Shown piece after piece: positions 60,225 to 64,000 of a DNA stretch of 64,000 bases. Below the pieces are notes generated by a model. The model did not search any database, was not told the DNA's origin, and saw nothing but the letters and a program-made list of their open reading frames with translations. Source of the DNA: Luzula sylvatica (lineage: Eukaryota; Streptophyta; Magnoliopsida; Poales; Juncaceae); assembly GCA_946800325.1 (NCBI GenBank), contig OX326961.1, forward strand, positions 43,909,415 to 43,973,414, given 5' to 3'. Made by a program: the position numbers and the translations under genes. How positions within the stretch are numbered: position 1 is the stretch's first letter; every line of letters starts with the position of its first letter.

Positions 60225-63200
60225 AGGGTTATAATTCGAATATGCATTGTATTGTATATTTGTATTCGTAGAAAGTTGGTGATTTTATGTGGTCGGTTTA
60301 GGGGAAAACTTTGCGGATATTTTATTTTATTTTTGAGTAATTATTTAGTTTGTTTAATTTGTGAATAATATAACTTTATGTAGTGTAGGCCTTCTTTTTG
60401 ACTTTAGTCATGCTTTATTATTTGTCGTCTGTTGAGATCTCCGTGCGGGGAATATTCCTAATTATTGAACTAGTTGAAGAAATCCAAGCACCAATTACAA
60501 TTCAATTAGCCTTGTGCTTTGTTGAGAACAAGGGTATTTATTATTCTATTCTAACAATAATCTTAGCTACTAAGAAATTGAACTGCAATTCCATGTGAGA
60601 ATGATGTGTACCATATTCTCTCACCTAATCTTCTAAGGTTCCAAAATCATTAATGGCAAAAAAATGGGGATTGAGAGAACAATGCTCGTGACAAAAAGGT
60701 TGTACACGATAAAAAAGATTTTTGAACCATTAATTTTTGTAAGACTATTTTTATGTGGGGATATTCAATTAACAGTGTTCTTATCTTTCAACTTTTTTTG
60801 GGTAACCACTGTTTACGTAATTAAATGTCTCAATAAACTTTATATATTATAGTGGAATAGTTTTTATGAAAAGTGCTATTCTAGGATTGGTATTTCTAAG
60901 TCTAGAACAATTATTTATATTTCTATCAATTTTTTATTATGAAACGTATTTACAAAATTCTCATATATTAATTTATTCGCTATATCCTTATTAATTAATC
61001 TACTGAAAGTAGAAACTAACACCGATATAAAGAACTAAAGATTTAGATTGATCAATCCATACTCTCTCTATTCGATTTAATACAATATCCAGTTTATAAA
61101 AACATAACAATTTTAGAATCGATGATTATTTTCTAAATTTGAGAATGAAATAATAAGTTGCAAAAAATATTTTATTATGGAGAAAAGGTAACGACTAACG
61201 AGGTGATGAAATGAGATATACGGGTCGTTTGGAGAGAAAATAAAGATGCAATGTTTACGAGAAAGTACGTGCAAATGGTAATATAACATTAATTTAGATT
61301 GTTGTTAGTTTCGTAGATTAATTAAGAAATATAGGAGAAATAAATTAATAGGTGAGAATCTTTTAAATGCATTCCATGATTAAAAAATGGATATTCTGAA
61401 AATTTTGATAAAAAAAAATCAAATAATTGATCTATGTACAAAAATATCAGGTCTAGAAACGCTTCTCATTTTTTATTACTCCCTTTGTATTTCTTGTGGT
61501 AAACAATTTTTTCCTCTTATTTTTCTTCTTCTCTTGTTCATTATGATCCTTGGCCAATATTTTGTTTTTGTGCTAGACAATTCACATATAAACTCATTTA
61601 AATTTTCATTTTTTAGTTTCATATTAATATGAATTATTATTTTATATTAAAATCAAATTTCACAAAACAACAACATAGCATGGAAGATATCATCGTGTAT
61701 TCGTGTTGATTAATTTCTATAATTTTACGTAAAATAGGAAAAACTTTTTGTAATCGTATTTATTATCTTGGTTTTGATTGTTATCAAAATTTACGTAAAA
61801 AGGTGGATTTACATAAAATATGAAAATTATTTGTGATCATGTTTACCAGATTCTGGATTGTTTTTAATTTTCACCAAAAAATCCATCATTTTTTCGATTC
61901 GATTTTTCATGGAGATTCACCTCTACTTGATGCGTTGAATTCTTCTCTCTCAATAAAAACAATTGAAATGGAAGAATTTCGATAACAATTGTTATTTGTT
62001 GTTAATGATTTTACAGGAAATTAACAAGAAAAAACAATTACGTATGATATTCTTTGTTGTAATAATTGGTCTTTCTCGATAAAAAAAAGTTGAGAAGAAT
62101 CCGTCACAAAAAAAATAAAAAAATGTAGAATGAACTCGAAAATGTATGATAAATCGTATATTTTCACGCACGATTTGAATCCTATTGATTCACAAAACAT
62201 CACTTCCAAATAAATCAATAAAAACGTTCCGTGAATAATGAATATGCGTTTTTTTATCACTGGTCCCATAGCATGAATGGTAGGTGTTTTGGCGCAAGAT
62301 CCATAAATTGTGGGTTCGAATCTCATTGATATTATATAAAAATTGAATTTAAAAATGAACACGATTCATGATCTAGAATTCTCCTAAAAACAAAACAAAA
62401 TAATAAATATGTGTTTTTGAGCTGTGGTATTATATGTGGCCACACGTCAAGAAAATATTGGGGATTATGGTTGTCGTCCCTGTACCTTTTATCATTATAT
62501 AAACGATTATTTGACTAATCAAATAGATTGATGATTGATTATACAGATAGTTAGTTACTTGTATATATCTCTTCGAGTAAGTGTACGTTGGGCAAGAGAT
62601 GAATTGTCACCTTATTACGTGGCTATGTATTAGGATACAAGTCACAGTCAGTCATGAGTCACCCATTTTCAATTAATATTTTATAAATATATTGCTACAT
62701 TTTATACAAAAATAAGAAAAAAAAACACATGAATCCATGATACAATTAATCATGCCATTTAATTAAGGTCAAAAGATCGATCATTTTGGACCTACATTAT
62801 TTGGTATGATTGGTAGGAAAAGGATATAAGCAAATATATTGCTAATTCATATTTCAAGTGTGTGTATGAAGTATGAACTTCATAAATTATTTATTTAAAA
62901 AATATATTGAAATATTTTTTAATTTTTCCAAAACCCCTATTTTCTATAATTGTGAATTTGTGATTATTTTATTTTGGTATCTGATGCATAAGATGCCTTC
63001 TGTGCACAAATGGTAAATTTTTGGTTAGTACAAAAAAGTTTCCAGTTTCAGATCTGCATTGATTAGGCGCAACATCTTGTCTCTTCGTAAATAAATTAAG
63101 GTGAATGATTATTTCAAAAGGGTAAATAAATAGAACAGCTCCAAATTTAAATTTTACTGCTTTACTATTCTACAAGTGATATAATAAATAATATTTTATG

Positions 63201-64000
63201 CATTAATTATTATAAATTATTTCTCCCTTGTTACCTCGTACCCTGGTTGTCTCGTATTATTATTATTAAAATTAAAATTGAAATCATATTTATTTCTTGT
63301 AATTTATAAGAAAAAAAAACTATCCATTGAAGAGCTATTAAATATTATTCATTATTCATTAGTCTATTAGATAAAGTATGAAAATATTCTTGCTTTTTTG
63401 TGTGTTGCGTGGATCCAACGAAGATCCACGAACCATAGTATCCCATGGTTTAATTTAATCATTTAAAATCATTTGGTGAAACATTTGTTTTAGTTACTTT
63501 TCCAAAAGCACCCTCTCAATTTATTTAATTCCCACATAATCAAGAGAGAGAGTACTAACACTGATATTATTTTTTTCATTTATTATCATCTATTGACTAT
63601 TGTATACGTGCAATAAATATATTATTTTTTTTTATTTTTAAACACGAAATCCGTTAATTAATTAATAATATTTGCAAATTGGAACAATGGTAAAACCAAG
63701 AATGTAATTTTGGAAAGAAGAGAGGGTACATAGGACAAACATAACACGACGAGGGATTATGTACCGGTACCGACCTATTTAATTGTTTCTTTTGCTCTTC
63801 TAAAAATTTCGATCCAGTCCCTATAACTTTCTGTTATCCTCTTCTGATATCTTGTATTAATTTAACGCAATGAGAAAGAAAAAAAAAAATAGGCCCTTTC
63901 CTCCATGCATTTTTGTGCAACTCCTCTTCTGATATCTTGTATTAATTTAATGCATTTTTAGTGTCCAAATCGTTTATACACTTGGTTCATACGTATGAGC
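60225..64000. other. Intergenic downstream of VIR
   Basis: The VIR 3' UTR probably ends within the first about 200 bp (ATAATA-type signals near 60370). The rest is AT-rich with no convincing gene or long repeat. Possible degenerate SINE at 62250-62345. Confidence 0.5.
62250..62345 (+). mobile_element. Possible degenerate SINE
   Basis: tRNA-like layout: GCATGAATGGTAGGTG resembling an A box and GGGTTCGAATCTC (62311-62323) resembling a B box, then AT-rich sequence. No target duplication was found. Confidence 0.35.

Noticed and set aside
62250..62345. Functional tRNA gene
   Set aside because: A B-box-like motif is present but no complete cloverleaf could be drawn; kept only as a possible SINE.

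Overview
The window is AT-rich nuclear DNA of a flowering plant, most likely a eudicot. The signs are spliced GT-AG genes, plant-type Ty1/copia elements primed by initiator tRNA-Met (TGGTATCAGAGC), Helitrons with plant-type hairpin-CTAG ends, a tRNA-derived SINE and MITEs. The species cannot be named from the sequence alone.

Layout. 1-2087 is the 3' part of a Helitron carrying broken gene fragments, one resembling a CHR35/DRD1-type SNF2 protein. 2088-3998 is the 3' half of a dead D-alanine-D-alanine ligase (DDL) gene with a small Helitron in one intron. 4.0-31.65 kb is a nest of LTR retrotransposons. Family D (600-bp LTRs, no coding) lies at both edges. Inside it are several copies of one copia family (A, B, C/F and E) in both orientations, plus a 2.3-kb solo LTR and a SINE. 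31.65-40.4 kb is gene-free and holds a 937-bp foldback element, a third Helitron 3' end and simple repeats. 40.43-40.99 kb is the 5' part of a dead DDL copy, in the same orientation as the piece at 2-4 kb. Then come three genes that look intact: a PLAC8/DUF2985 membrane protein (minus, 41.7-43.3 kb), the full 18-exon DDL gene (minus, 46.3-50.5 kb), and, divergently, the 27-exon VIRILIZER gene (plus, 52.2-60.2 kb). 60.2-64 kb is gene-free.

How the parts relate. The host genes act separately: a plastid-type two-domain Ddl, a membrane protein, and a subunit of the mRNA m6A writer. The left two thirds is best read as one DDL duplicate burst open by about 36 kb of transposons. The main copia element (A) is young, with LTRs differing at about a dozen sites, but defective: a SINE sits in gag-pol, there is a one-base frameshift in integrase, and the whole reverse transcriptase is replaced by a 155-bp inverted repeat.

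The most unusual signal is an array of paired 14-bp palindromes (TCCGTTGCAACGGA type) in the untranslated leader of this copia family. It is kept in three copies (A, F, and decayed in B). Each palindrome is two head-to-head AACGG cores, the core of plant MYB3R/MSA sites. No CRISPR, bacterial or organellar features were seen.
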